From NCBI RefSeq assembly GCF_907164575.1, contig NZ_CAJQYY010000016.1:62001-126000 (forward strand): a DNA stretch of 64,000 bases. Reading direction: 5' to 3'. The notes under the pieces were generated by a model. The model saw only the letters and a program-made list of their open reading frames with translations. It was not told where the DNA came from and did not search any database. This document shows positions 24,947-34,017 of the stretch, piece after piece (positions within the stretch are counted from its first letter, which is position 1; every line of letters starts with the position of its first letter). Source of the DNA: Paraburkholderia gardini. GTDB taxonomy: Bacteria > Pseudomonadota > Gammaproteobacteria > Burkholderiales > Burkholderiaceae. The position numbers were made by a program, and so were the translations under genes.

Positions 24947-26368
24947 CTATCGCGCCGGATGACCCGTGACACTGGCACCCGCCTGTCTGCGCCGGTAGCC
25001 AGTGTCCCGCGACGCAAGCCAGTAATACAGCGGCGACGTCAAAAGCAGCCCGATGACCCACGAGAGATCCGCGCCATCGAGATACTTCGGCACGGGACCT
25101 GCATACATCGGCGTGTTCATGAACGGAATCTGCACGACGATGCCGATCCCATAGGCAATCAGCGCCTGTGGATTGAAGCGGCCGTAGATGCCGCCGTCTG
25201 CCAGGAAGATCGACCGGATGTCGTATTTCCCCTTGTGAATCACGTAGAAGTCGATCAGGTTGATCGCGGTCCACGGCACGAGCACGACCAGCAGCGCAAG
25301 CACGAGATCGACCAGATTGCCCACGAAATTGGTCGAAGCGCCGATCGCTCCGTAGCAGCACGCGAAGAGTATCGCGATCGACAGCACGGCACGCGCCCTG
25401 GCAGTGGGAATCCAGCGCCAGGCGAATGTCTGCAGCGACGTGATGGCCGCGAGTACCGCGCCGTAGAGATTCAGTGCGTTATGGCTGATCACGCTCAGCA
25501 GGAAGAGGACAAGCATCGGCAGTCCGAGCGGTCCGGTGGCCTGCCTGACGGCGTCCATCGAGTCGGCGCCGGGCGGGACCGCGAGCACGGCCACCGCACC
25601 GAAGACGAACGCGAGCGTAGAGCCGATCGTGCAGCCGAGGTAGGTCGCCCAGAACGTCGATGCGACACCCACGTTCTCCGGCAGATAGCGCGAATAGTCG
25701 GAAACGTACGGGGCAAAAGCAATTTGCCAGAGGGCCGACAGCGAAACGGTCGCGAGCCAGCCGGCGACGTTGAATCCGCCCCGGGTCAGGAAATCGTCCG
25801 TGGAGATATGCGTGAGGATGTAGCCGAAACCGATGAAAATGCCAATGCCGAGCACCCAGGTTCCGATGCGGTTCAGGATATGGATGACCCGGTAACCGAT
25901 AATCCCGATCAACCCCGATCCCATCGCGCCGATCACGATGCCGACCGGAACCGGGACGCTGTTGTTGATGCCATGCAAAGACTTGCCGGCAAGCACGATG
26001 TTGGATGCGAAGAAGCCCACGTACATCACGCCTGCGATCACTGTGACGAGCAGCGCGCCCCATGAACCGAATTGCGCGCGGCTCTGGATCATCTGCGGGA
26101 TGCCCATCTGCGGGCCCTGCGCCGAATGCAACGCCATCAGCACGCCGCCGACAGCCTGGCCGACGACGATCGCCACGATGCCCCACAACACATTCAGGTG
26201 GAAGATCTGCACGCCGAGCGCCCCGGTGACGATGGGCAATGGAGCGATGTTGCCGCCGAACCATAGCGTGAAGAGATCGCGCACCTTGCCGTGGCGATCC
26301 TCGGGCGGCACATAACCGATGGTGTGTTTTTCGATCAACGATGAAGCGTTGCGTTCCGACGTATTCAA
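24947..26368 (-). CDS. NCS1-family permease (purine-cytosine/hydantoin type)
   Basis: A 473-aa inner-membrane symporter with about 12 helices. The N-terminal cytoplasmic SLIEKHTIGYVPPEDRHGKV followed by LFTLWFGGNIAPLPIVTGAL is the NCS1 signature; the central FAPYVSDYSRYLPENVGV and the TNFVGNLVDLVLALLVVLVPWTA region are typical of the CodB-like cytosine/purine branch. NCS1 proteins import nucleobases, hydantoins, thiamine precursors and related N-heterocycles with Na+ or H+. It is the last gene of the unit 30256-24947, so its substrate is likely the compound degraded by the upstream enzymes. Confidence 0.88.
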   Translation of the reverse strand: MNTSERNASSLIEKHTIGYVPPEDRHGKVRDLFTLWFGGNIAPLPIVTGALGVQIFHLNVLWGIVAIVVGQAVGGVLMALHSAQGPQMGIPQMIQSRAQFGSWGALLVTVIAGVMYVGFFASNIVLAGKSLHGINNSVPVPVGIVIGAMGSGLIGIIGYRVIHILNRIGTWVLGIGIFIGFGYILTHISTDDFLTRGGFNVAGWLATVSLSALWQIAFAPYVSDYSRYLPENVGVASTFWATYLGCTIGSTLAFVFGAVAVLAVPPGADSMDAVRQATGPLGLPMLVLFLLSVISHNALNLYGAVLAAITSLQTFAWRWIPTARARAVLSIAILFACCYGAIGASTNFVGNLVDLVLALLVVLVPWTAINLIDFYVIHKGKYDIRSIFLADGGIYGRFNPQALIAYGIGIVVQIPFMNTPMYAGPVPKYLDGADLSWVIGLLLTSPLYYWLASRDTGYRRRQAGASVTGHPAR

Positions 26369-26570
26369 GTTTGTCTCCTGTATCGACCGGAGTTAGCGCG
26401 TTACTCCGGTCCCATGTGTGATCAGGCGTGTTCGGCCTGCTGAATCGCGATGCCTCGCGTTCAGGAGTATTTAAGTTGCGTGGTCTTGCGGATCGTCTTG
26501 CCCTGGCACGAGACAACGGCCTCGCTATTAGAAGGCCTGCCGCTACGGCAACACCCTCGATGCATACGTC

Positions 26571-27734
26571 TTACGACGCAGCCGAGAGGTAATCCGCCAG
26601 ACGAGCCAGCATCGCATCGCAATTGTGCAATTGCTCGACCGTGACGAATTCGTCCGGCTTGTGCCCCTGGTCCATGCTGCCCGGTCCGCACACCACCGTG
26701 GGAATGCCCACCTGCTCGAAGAGCCCGCCCTCGGTGCCGAACGCGACCGTGCCGAAGTCGCTGGAGCCGCTGAGCAACGCCAGAAGACGCGCCGCTTCGC
26801 TGTCGGGTGAAGTAGCCAGTCCCGGATAGGTGGAGAGCGGCTGAAGGCGGATGTCGGTATCGGACTTCACTGCGCGCATCTTCGGCAGCAGCTCAGCCTC
26901 GACGTAGTGCTGCAAGTCGTCGGCGACCTGGCTGGCATCGAAGCCCGGCAGCGCGCGCACTTCGAAGTCGAATTCGCATTCGGCCGGCACGATGTTGAGC
27001 GCCCGCCCTCCCCTGATCACGCCTGTCTGCACGGTGGAAAACGGCGGATCGAATCGCTCGTCGTGATGCTCGGGCTGCGCCAGCTGCTCGCCGATCTCTT
27101 CCAGGCGACCGATCATCCGCGCCGCGTATTGAATCGCGTTGACTCCATACGGCGCATAGGCCGAATGGCAAGGCGCGCCTTTCACCTGGCAGCGCATCGC
27201 CAGCTTGCCCTTGTGGCCCAGCACCGGCTTAAGCCCGGTCGGCTCGCCAATCAGGCAAAGGGCCGGCTTGTGCGTGCGCCGCTCCAGTTCCGCCAGCATC
27301 GGCCGCACGCCGAGGCATCCCACTTCCTCGTCGTACGAAAAAGCGAGGTGCACGGGCAGCTTCAGATCGCACTCGAGGAACGCCGGTACCGCCGCCAGTA
27401 CCGAAGCGATGAAGCCCTTCATGTCGGCCGTGCCGCGGCCATACAGACGCCCATCGCGTTCGGTGAGACGGAATGCATCGACGGTCCACGGCTGGCCGTC
27501 GACGGGCACCACGTCCGTATGACCAGACAGCACGATGCCGCCTCGCTCACGCGGACCGATGGTCGCGAACAGATTCGCCTTGGTGCGCTCGGCGTTGTAG
27601 AACAGCTCGCTTTCGACACCGAGTTCGTCGAGGTAGTCGCGAATGAATTCGACCATCTCAAGATTGGAGTCGCGGCTAACGGTGGCGAAGCCGATCAGCC
27701 GTTCAAGCAGCGCACGGCTGGATCTGTCATTCAT
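26571..27734 (-). CDS. argE: Acetylornithine deacetylase-like M20 amidohydrolase
   Basis: A 387-aa zinc-dependent M20 deacylase. Motifs in order: SGHTDVVPVDGQPW (metal His/Asp), GRGTADMKGFIASVLAA (bridging Asp), FSYDEEVGCLG (catalytic Glu-Glu), CLIGEPTG, and a dimerisation domain beginning GHKGKLAMRCQVKG; the last metal His is in MDQGHKPDEFV. ArgE removes acetyl from N-acetylornithine, but this copy sits between DUF1028/RidA and an NCS1 permease, not with arginine genes, so it probably hydrolyses an N-acyl or N-carbamoyl intermediate of the local pathway. It overlaps the DUF1028 gene by eight bases. Confidence 0.85.
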   Translation of the reverse strand: MNDRSSRALLERLIGFATVSRDSNLEMVEFIRDYLDELGVESELFYNAERTKANLFATIGPRERGGIVLSGHTDVVPVDGQPWTVDAFRLTERDGRLYGRGTADMKGFIASVLAAVPAFLECDLKLPVHLAFSYDEEVGCLGVRPMLAELERRTHKPALCLIGEPTGLKPVLGHKGKLAMRCQVKGAPCHSAYAPYGVNAIQYAARMIGRLEEIGEQLAQPEHHDERFDPPFSTVQTGVIRGGRALNIVPAECEFDFEVRALPGFDASQVADDLQHYVEAELLPKMRAVKSDTDIRLQPLSTYPGLATSPDSEAARLLALLSGSSDFGTVAFGTEGGLFEQVGIPTVVCGPGSMDQGHKPDEFVTVEQLHNCDAMLARLADYLSAAS

Positions 27735-28404
27735 TGCCGGGCACTCCGTAGCTGGGCGCGGCAGTCGGATTCAACGCCCGCGTCAGGTAGTCCTGCATCT
27801 GCGGCCGATACGCCTGCCACAGACGGTCGAGCTGGCCGATGGGATTGTCATCAGCCCAGTCGACCCGCAGATCCGCGATGGGCCAGATCACGTCGCCCAC
27901 GATCCTGAGCGCCGCCGAATGCACGGGCCCCGCTTCGCCGCCGGCAGCCATCGCGGCATGCATGGCCGCGAGCAGGCGGTCGGCAAGCGTGCCGGATGCC
28001 TGCTCGAACGCCGGAACCATTGCCTCGATCACTTCGACGCCGGTCAGCATGTTGCCCGCAGCTACGCATTGCTTGCCAGCGACGGCGTGATACGTGCCCA
28101 GCGCTTCCTTGCCGCTGAAGAACGCCGTGCGACCCTGGCCGTCGATCACCGTCACCTGCCGATACTCACTCCACTCGCTCGCACCGAGCACACGGTCCAG
28201 CGCTGCGGCGGGATCGAGTTGCCCGCTCTCCAGAAGATCGAGAATCCGCGGGCCGAGCGCAGGCAGCGTGACGTTCTGCGTCGCCACCGCGCCCACACCT
28301 GCACGCAGCCATGGGCATCGAGCGCCTACCGCGATGCTGGACGAACTGATCGCGATTCCGAGCTGCCCGGATTCCTGACAACGTCCGACGATAGAAAATG
28401 TCAT
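27727..28404 (-). CDS. DUF1028 family (Ntn-hydrolase-like) protein
   Basis: A 225-aa protein of the DUF1028 family, beginning MTFSIVGRCQESGQLGIAIS, with the conserved VGARCPWLRAGVGAVATQNV and GKQCVAAGNMLTGVEVIEAM. The family has an Ntn-hydrolase fold and is frequently encoded beside RidA and M20 deacylases; its activity is unknown, though amidohydrolase action is a reasonable guess. ATG 28404 leads straight into the conserved start and is preceded by a GAGGAGCGGGAC ribosome-binding region. It overlaps argE by eight bases and follows ridA by ten, so the three are tightly coupled. Confidence 0.85.
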   Translation of the reverse strand: MTFSIVGRCQESGQLGIAISSSSIAVGARCPWLRAGVGAVATQNVTLPALGPRILDLLESGQLDPAAALDRVLGASEWSEYRQVTVIDGQGRTAFFSGKEALGTYHAVAGKQCVAAGNMLTGVEVIEAMVPAFEQASGTLADRLLAAMHAAMAAGGEAGPVHSAALRIVGDVIWPIADLRVDWADDNPIGQLDRLWQAYRPQMQDYLTRALNPTAAPSYGVPGNE

Positions 28405-28414
28405 GTCCCGCTCC

Positions 28415-28852
28415 TCAGGCTTTCGGCGACGTCCATCCATCCGGAATGACCGCGATAACGTCGATCTCCATCAACCACTGCGGCTGACCCAACGCGACCA
28501 CGACGAGGCCCGTGGAAATGGGAAACACGCCCTTCAACCACTTGCCGACTTCCTGATAGACCGGCTCACGGTAGCGGATGTCGGTCAGGAACGTCGTCGT
28601 CTTGACGATGTGAGACAGGTCGCTGCCCGCCTCTTCCAGCAACTGCTTGACGTTCTTCATCGCCTGTTCGGCCTGGGCGCGTGGATCGCCGAGGCCGACG
28701 AGGCGGCCTTCGAAATCCGTTGCCACCTGACCGCGCACATAGACGGTATTGCCAGCGCGCACGGCCTGACAAAGATCGTTGTCGAGCGTCTGGTTCGGAT
28801 ATGTATCCTTCGTGTTGAACATGCGGATACGGGTATGCGTGGGTTGGCTCAT
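28415..28852 (-). CDS. RidA/YjgF/UK114-family enamine/imine deaminase-like protein
   Basis: A 145-aa protein with LCQAVRAGNTVYVRGQVATD, a TEQAMKNVKQLLEEAG-like helix (here AEQAMKNVKQLLEEAGSDLS), HIVKTTTFLTDIRYREPVYQ, and the C-terminal QPQWLMEIDVIAVI. RidA proteins hydrolyse reactive enamine/imine intermediates; archetypal RidA has an Arg in the C-terminal strand (xxARVEI), replaced here by LMEIDV, so this belongs to a Rid subfamily without that catalytic Arg. It lies between FMO and DUF1028 genes, consistent with an imine or enamine produced by the monooxygenase step (inference). Confidence 0.85.
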   Translation of the reverse strand: MSQPTHTRIRMFNTKDTYPNQTLDNDLCQAVRAGNTVYVRGQVATDFEGRLVGLGDPRAQAEQAMKNVKQLLEEAGSDLSHIVKTTTFLTDIRYREPVYQEVGKWLKGVFPISTGLVVVALGQPQWLMEIDVIAVIPDGWTSPKA

Positions 28853-28906
28853 CAGTGCACCTTAATGCCTGGAAGAAATGGATTGCGGATCAAGGAAGCG
28901 TATGCA

Positions 28907-30256
28907 TCAACTGACGCTCATCTCGCTGACTTTATGGGGGCGTGGACCGGTGGACGTGTCTTCAATGTTTTCCTCGCCGCGGCGATGTGCCTCGCGTTGC
29001 GATTCATCGTAATACGCCAGGTATTTACGCTGCGTAACGATGTGATCGGCGATGTGCCTCGCGTCGTGCCACACGCCCCAGATAAATGCTGAGCCGCGGC
29101 GCGACAGCCAGGGCAGACCGAGGAAATAGATGCCAGACTCCTTCGACACGCCGCGCTGATGTTTCGGCTTGCCTTTCTCATCGAAGGCGTCGACGTTCAA
29201 CCAGCTGAAATCGACGGCATACCCGGTCGCCCAGACAATCGACGTCACGCCGGCTTTCGCCAGATCGAGATCGTGCAACGGGTTCGTCACGCATTCCGGG
29301 TCCGCGGGAATGATGCGGGCTTCGGGTTCTTCGGGGAGATCGAGACCGTTGCGCCCGGCATACGCGTCGGCTGCGTCCAGCAGCGACAGATAGTTCTCGT
29401 CGCCCCGCGCGATGTTCTCCGCAAGATCCGCTTCGAAGGTCACAACGCCATCGTGGAACGATTTCGTCAGACCAACCAGCGTGATGCCCTGATGTGCAAG
29501 ACGCCGGAAGTCCACGGTATGGCCGCCACGCGAACCGCTCACCGCAATCGTGACGTGTTCCCTGCCGGGTTTCATGACCTCCGCGTCCCATTCGCCGAGC
29601 ACGCCCAGCCACCAGCAGAAATCGCGACCGCGATAGGCGCGCGGCGGGCGATCATGCGCACCGACCGACAGATAGACGCGCTTGCCCGCGCGTTGCAACT
29701 CGTCCGCGATCTGCACGCCCGACGATCCTGCACCCACTACCAGCACGCCGCCTTCAGGTAATTGCGCGGGATTGCGATAGCCGGCGGAATGAATCTGCGT
29801 GAGGCTCGAATCCTGCGGTGCGATCGGTGGAATGACGGGGCGCTGGAAGGGTCCCGTCGCGACGACCACGCGATCAGCCTCGATCGTGCCCTCCGATGTT
29901 TCGACGGTGAAGCCCTGCCGCCCCGCATTGCGCACGACCTTCTTTACTTCCACGCCGGTACGGATCGGCGCTTCAAACTTCTTCGCATAGGCGACGAAAT
30001 AGTCGGCGACCTGTTCCTTCGAAGCGAATGCGTTCGGGTCGAAATCCGCGAACTCGAGATTCGGGAATCGATCGTGCCACGCGGGGCCATTGGCAACCAG
30101 CGAATCCCAACGCCCCGTGCGCCAGCGCTCGGCGATCCGGGCGCGTTCCAGCACGAGATGCGGCACGCCGAGCCGGCTCAAATGTTCACTCATGGCGACG
30201 CCGGCCTGACCGGCGCCGACCACAAGCGTATCGATTGACGTTACGTCCACTGTCAT
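28907..30256 (-). CDS. FAD/NAD(P)-dependent monooxygenase (FMO/YUCCA-like)
   Basis: A 449-aa flavoprotein. The FAD-binding GxGxxG is in DTLVVGAGQAGVAMSEHL (near residue 10); the NADPH-binding GxGxxG is in VLVVGAGSSGVQIADEL (near residue 175); between them LTQIHSAGYRNP corresponds to the FMO-identifying motif region, and the conserved VWATGY follows late in the protein. Such enzymes hydroxylate amines or carry out Baeyer-Villiger-type oxidation. It is the first gene of the minus-strand unit and is divergent from the LysR at 30532. The substrate is unknown; an N-containing compound fits the neighbours. Confidence 0.87.
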   Translation of the reverse strand: MTVDVTSIDTLVVGAGQAGVAMSEHLSRLGVPHLVLERARIAERWRTGRWDSLVANGPAWHDRFPNLEFADFDPNAFASKEQVADYFVAYAKKFEAPIRTGVEVKKVVRNAGRQGFTVETSEGTIEADRVVVATGPFQRPVIPPIAPQDSSLTQIHSAGYRNPAQLPEGGVLVVGAGSSGVQIADELQRAGKRVYLSVGAHDRPPRAYRGRDFCWWLGVLGEWDAEVMKPGREHVTIAVSGSRGGHTVDFRRLAHQGITLVGLTKSFHDGVVTFEADLAENIARGDENYLSLLDAADAYAGRNGLDLPEEPEARIIPADPECVTNPLHDLDLAKAGVTSIVWATGYAVDFSWLNVDAFDEKGKPKHQRGVSKESGIYFLGLPWLSRRGSAFIWGVWHDARHIADHIVTQRKYLAYYDESQREAHRRGEENIEDTSTGPRPHKVSEMSVS

Positions 30257-30531
30257 GGCTGTGTCCTTGAAAAGGCGGAATGTTTCGATCCGGTTGCGGC
30301 CTCGCGGTCTTTGAGCGCTCGCGGCCGTTGCGCGGACCCAGTCGTGTTTCCCGCAGCGCGCTGCTGCCCGGTCCGTTCGTCTGGATGAAAATCTACGCGC
30401 CCCTTCAGAATCTGAAAAATATATTTAAAAAATGCATGGCATCGGATTTACCTATGCAAGCCTTTTTGACCGCTCCACAATGCCGCTCATCAATGCGGTC
30501 CAATGAAGGCCTTGAACATGGAGCGTCGTCG

Positions 30532-31458
30532 ATGGAAAGTCACCTGTTGCGGTACTCGTTGCGACAGTTGCGTTATTTCGTGGTCACTGCGGAAGCGCTG
30601 TCCTTCACTGCCGCCGCGAAGCGTCTGCACATCTCGCAGCCATCGATTTCGACGGCGCTCGCAGACCTCGAAGTGTCGTTCGGCGTGCAACTCTTCATAC
30701 GACATCACGCGAGCGGTCTGTCGCTCACGCAGGCCGGACGCGATCTGCTCGGGCAGGCGCGCAATCTGCTGAAGATGGCGGAGGAATTGCAGACGACCGC
30801 CAAGGAAATGGACGGCGGCATGACGGGCACCATCACGCTCGGCTGCCTCGTGTCGCTCGCGCCGCCACTCATGCCGGGGCTCATCAGCCGCTTCACGGAC
30901 GAGCACGCAGGCATCTCGTTTCGCACTGTCGAGGCGAATCAGGATGGTCTCTTGCGCGGCCTGCACGACGGCTCGCTCGACATCGTTCTCACCTACAGCC
31001 TCGACCTGACGGAGGACATCGCCTTCACGCCGCTGCTCTCGCTGCCGCCGTATGCGATCCTGCCGAAGACGCATCGTCTCGCGCGCGCCCGCAAGGTATC
31101 GCTCGCGGATCTCCTGCCCGAGCCGTACGTGATGCTCGATCTGCCGCACAGCCGCGAGTATTTCGCCGCACTCTTCGATGCGGTGGGCAGCCGCCCCGTA
31201 CCGGCCTTTCGTTCATGGCAGCCAGAGGTCGTGCGCGGCATGGTGGCCAATGGCCTCGGCTATAGCATCCTGAACTTTCCGCTTAAATCGAATCGCACCG
31301 TGGATGGGGAAGAGTTCGTCATCAGGCGCTTCAAGGACAACGTCAACGCAACGATGCTCGGCATCGCGCAATCGCGAACGATGAAGCCGCGCCAGGTCGT
31401 GCAGCGCTTCGCGTCGTTCTGCGAAACCTATATCCAGCGGCTGCATATCGACGCATGA
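30532..31458 (+). CDS. LysR-family transcriptional regulator
   Basis: A 308-aa LTTR. LRQLRYFVVTAEALSFTAAA and KRLHISQPSISTALADLEVS, then GVQLFIRHHASGLSLTQAGRDL, form the winged helix, in a style shared with regulators of nitrogen-compound catabolism. ATG 30532 is chosen for the normal N-terminus; the open frame upstream contains no LTTR sequence. It sits between two oppositely directed operons: FMO-RidA-DUF1028-ArgE-NCS1 (minus) and Rieske-ABC (plus), so it may control both. The 275-base region to the FMO gene has an AT-rich patch at about 30408-30440. Confidence 0.88.
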   Translation: MESHLLRYSLRQLRYFVVTAEALSFTAAAKRLHISQPSISTALADLEVSFGVQLFIRHHASGLSLTQAGRDLLGQARNLLKMAEELQTTAKEMDGGMTGTITLGCLVSLAPPLMPGLISRFTDEHAGISFRTVEANQDGLLRGLHDGSLDIVLTYSLDLTEDIAFTPLLSLPPYAILPKTHRLARARKVSLADLLPEPYVMLDLPHSREYFAALFDAVGSRPVPAFRSWQPEVVRGMVANGLGYSILNFPLKSNRTVDGEEFVIRRFKDNVNATMLGIAQSRTMKPRQVVQRFASFCETYIQRLHIDA

Positions 31459-31638
31459 TCAGGCAAGACGCAATCGTCTGCACCAGGCCTGCGCGCGCTG
31501 CATAGGTAAAAACTTTGCTTTGTATCTAAAAACAATATTCTGGCTTGCAATTTGGCTTGATAGATTGGTGTCCATGTTGAGCGCTACGCTGCAATACCTG
31601 GCGTTGGCGTTCCCACCGTGAGAAATCAAGGAGGACGC

Positions 31639-32802
31639 ATGGCCAGTCCAGCAGGGACGATCGCAGTGCAAGCGCTTGTTGACGCGCTACAGACGGGTTG
31701 CGAACGACCATTCAGCGATGCGCATGCGATGCCGCCTGGTGTCTATACGTCGCCCGAATTCCTTGCGCTCGAGGAGCGCGCTATCTTCGAGCGTGAATGG
31801 CAATGCATTGGCCGCGCCAGTGCGCTCAAGGCGCCCGGCGATTACATGACGGCGCGCATTGGCGCGCAACCGGTCGTCATCCTGCGCGACGAACAGATGC
31901 AGCTCAAGGCGATGTCGAACGTGTGCCTGCATCGCATGTCGGTACTACTCGAAGGACGCGGCAACGTGCGTCGCATCGTCTGCCCGTATCACGCGTGGAA
32001 CTATTCGCTGGACGGCGCGCTGCAAGGCGCGCCGCTCATGGACCGGCAAGAGGGCTTCTGCAAGGAAAGCTACCGGCTGCCCGCCGTGCGCTGCGAAGAA
32101 TGGCAGGGCTGGCTTTACGTGACGCTCGACGAAAACGCGCCGTCTGTGCAGACGCAACTCGCCGCGCTGGGCGAACTCATCGGCGCGTACGGCATGTCGG
32201 ACTACATCGAAACGTTCCATGAGGAGCACGTGTGGGACACGAACTGGAAGATCCTCGCGGAAAACTTCATGGAAAGCTATCACCTGCCCATGCTGCATCG
32301 CGCGACAGTAGGACCTCATTCGCGACTCGATGAAATGGAATGCCCGCCGGGCCACCCAGCCTTTAACTATCACTGGATCACAAAGGAAGCGTCCTTGCCC
32401 ATCGGCAACGCGCATCCGGACAACTCGCGTCTCACGGGACACTGGCGCAAGACCACGGCGTTGCTCGCGATCTACCCGACGCATCTCGTCACGCTCACGC
32501 CGGGTTACTTCTGGTATCTCGTGCTGCAGCCTCAAGGCGTGGACCGCGTGCATATCCGCTTCGGCGGCGGGCTTGCGCCGGAGTTCATCGCGGATCCTGA
32601 AGCCAACGCGCACATGACGACGTTGAAGAAGCTGCTCGACGAAGTGAACGCGGAAGACAAACGCGGCGTGGAAACCGTCTTTCGCGGCGTGCACGCGCCG
32701 CTCGCGAAGCCCGGACACTTGAGCCCTCTCGAACGTCCCAACTATGACTTCGCGCGCTATATCGCCGGCAAACTCGTCGCGATGCAACCCCCCACGCATT
32801 GA
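31639..32802 (+). CDS. Rieske non-heme iron oxygenase, alpha subunit
   Basis: A 387-aa oxygenase. The Rieske [2Fe-2S] ligands are C96-x-H98 (NVCLHRMS) and C115-x2-H118 (RIVCPYHAWNYS). The mononuclear iron site is in ILAENFMESYHLPMLH: His215 and His220, with Glu212 at the position that is Asp in aromatic dioxygenases. A Glu here is known from quaternary-ammonium Rieske enzymes such as carnitine and glycine-betaine oxygenases, so an N-methylated substrate is a reasonable hypothesis. No reductase gene is adjacent. ATG 31639 follows AAGGAGG-like AGGAGGACGC. It precedes the ABC importer by 32 bases. Confidence 0.88.
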   Translation: MASPAGTIAVQALVDALQTGCERPFSDAHAMPPGVYTSPEFLALEERAIFEREWQCIGRASALKAPGDYMTARIGAQPVVILRDEQMQLKAMSNVCLHRMSVLLEGRGNVRRIVCPYHAWNYSLDGALQGAPLMDRQEGFCKESYRLPAVRCEEWQGWLYVTLDENAPSVQTQLAALGELIGAYGMSDYIETFHEEHVWDTNWKILAENFMESYHLPMLHRATVGPHSRLDEMECPPGHPAFNYHWITKEASLPIGNAHPDNSRLTGHWRKTTALLAIYPTHLVTLTPGYFWYLVLQPQGVDRVHIRFGGGLAPEFIADPEANAHMTTLKKLLDEVNAEDKRGVETVFRGVHAPLAKPGHLSPLERPNYDFARYIAGKLVAMQPPTH

Positions 32803-32834
32803 TTACGACGCACCGTAAACAGGACGCGATCACG

Positions 32835-34016
32835 ATGTCGAACCCTTCCTTCATCTCATTCTCGGGCGTGAGCAAGTCGTACGACGGCGCGCAATACGTC
32901 GTCGATGGCCTGAACCTCGACGTGCGCAAGGGAGAATTCCTGTCGCTGCTGGGTCCATCCGGTTCGGGCAAGACGACGACGCTCATGATGCTCGCGGGAT
33001 TCGAATCGCCCACGCACGGCGAGATACGCCTCGACGGACGGCGGCTCGACGACAAGCCTCCGCATCAGCGCGACATCGGCATGGTGTTTCAGAACTACGC
33101 GCTCTTTCCGCATCTGACGATTGCGGAAAACGTCGCGTTTCCGCTCTCTGTTCGACACGTAAGCCGCGCCGAACAGAAGACGCGCGTGAAGCGCGCGCTC
33201 GAGATGATCGAACTGCCGCATCTGGCGAACCGGCGGCCCGCGCAGCTCTCCGGCGGGCAGCAGCAGCGCGTGGCGCTCGCGCGCGCGCTCGTGTTCGAGC
33301 CGAGCGTCGTGTTGATGGACGAACCGCTCGGCGCGCTCGACAAACACCTGCGCGAAACCATGCAATACGAAATCATGCGTCTGCATCGCGAACTGTCGCT
33401 CACGGTCGTCTACGTGACGCACGACCAGGCCGAAGCGCTAACCATGTCGGATCGCGTGGCCGTGTTCTCCGATGGCCGTATCCAGCAGGTCGCGACACCA
33501 AGCGAACTCTATGAGAACGCGCAGAACGCGTTCGTCGCGAACTTCGTCGGCGAGAACAACGGGCTGACTGGACGCGTCGTCAATGCGGGTGAGGACTGGG
33601 CGACGCTCGCGCTTTCGGACGGCAGCGTGATTCGTGGCCGTTGCGAACCCGGCCTGCGCGCGGGCGACGAAGCGATGCTCGCGCTGCGCCCCGAACGTGC
33701 GCATATCCCGAGCGCCGAAGGCGCGCACGTCGACGAACACAGCAACGTGGTGCGCGCACGCGTCGAGGAACTGGTGTACTGCGGCGATCATCATCGCGTG
33801 CATCTCGCGCTCGGTTCGCGCGATTCCTTCGTCGTGAAAGTGCCTAATACGCAGCGCCATGCGCTGCCCTCGCCCGGCAGCACGATCGAGATCGCCTGGC
33901 GCCACGATGACTGCAAGATTCTCGCGATGAGCGTGCCACGCAGCGCGCCCACGCTTCACGTATCCACGCCGCCCTCACCTTCCCTCATCACGACCGCACC
34001 TGCAGGAGCCAACTGA
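32835..34016 (+). CDS. ABC transporter ATP-binding protein, polyamine/opine type (PotA-like)
   Basis: A 393-aa ATPase. Walker A is LLGPSGSGKTTTLMML, the Q-loop FQNYALFPHLT, the signature LSGGQQQRVALARAL, Walker B VVLMDEPLGALD, and the H-loop VYVTHDQAEAL. A C-terminal TOBE regulatory domain starts near residue 260 (LALRPERAHI). This arrangement is that of the spermidine/putrescine, iron and opine importers. ATG 32835 is preferred; an upstream in-frame start at 32799 overlaps the Rieske gene. The next gene starts one base after its stop, so ATPase, binding protein and permeases form one operon. Confidence 0.9.
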   Translation: MSNPSFISFSGVSKSYDGAQYVVDGLNLDVRKGEFLSLLGPSGSGKTTTLMMLAGFESPTHGEIRLDGRRLDDKPPHQRDIGMVFQNYALFPHLTIAENVAFPLSVRHVSRAEQKTRVKRALEMIELPHLANRRPAQLSGGQQQRVALARALVFEPSVVLMDEPLGALDKHLRETMQYEIMRLHRELSLTVVYVTHDQAEALTMSDRVAVFSDGRIQQVATPSELYENAQNAFVANFVGENNGLTGRVVNAGEDWATLALSDGSVIRGRCEPGLRAGDEAMLALRPERAHIPSAEGAHVDEHSNVVRARVEELVYCGDHHRVHLALGSRDSFVVKVPNTQRHALPSPGSTIEIAWRHDDCKILAMSVPRSAPTLHVSTPPSPSLITTAPAGAN

Positions 34017-34017
34017 C

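Noticed and set aside
30408-30440. AT-rich patch between FMO and LysR taken as a specific LysR box
   Set aside because: No clear dyad with TN11A spacing could be confirmed by eye, so only a general promoter region is assumed.
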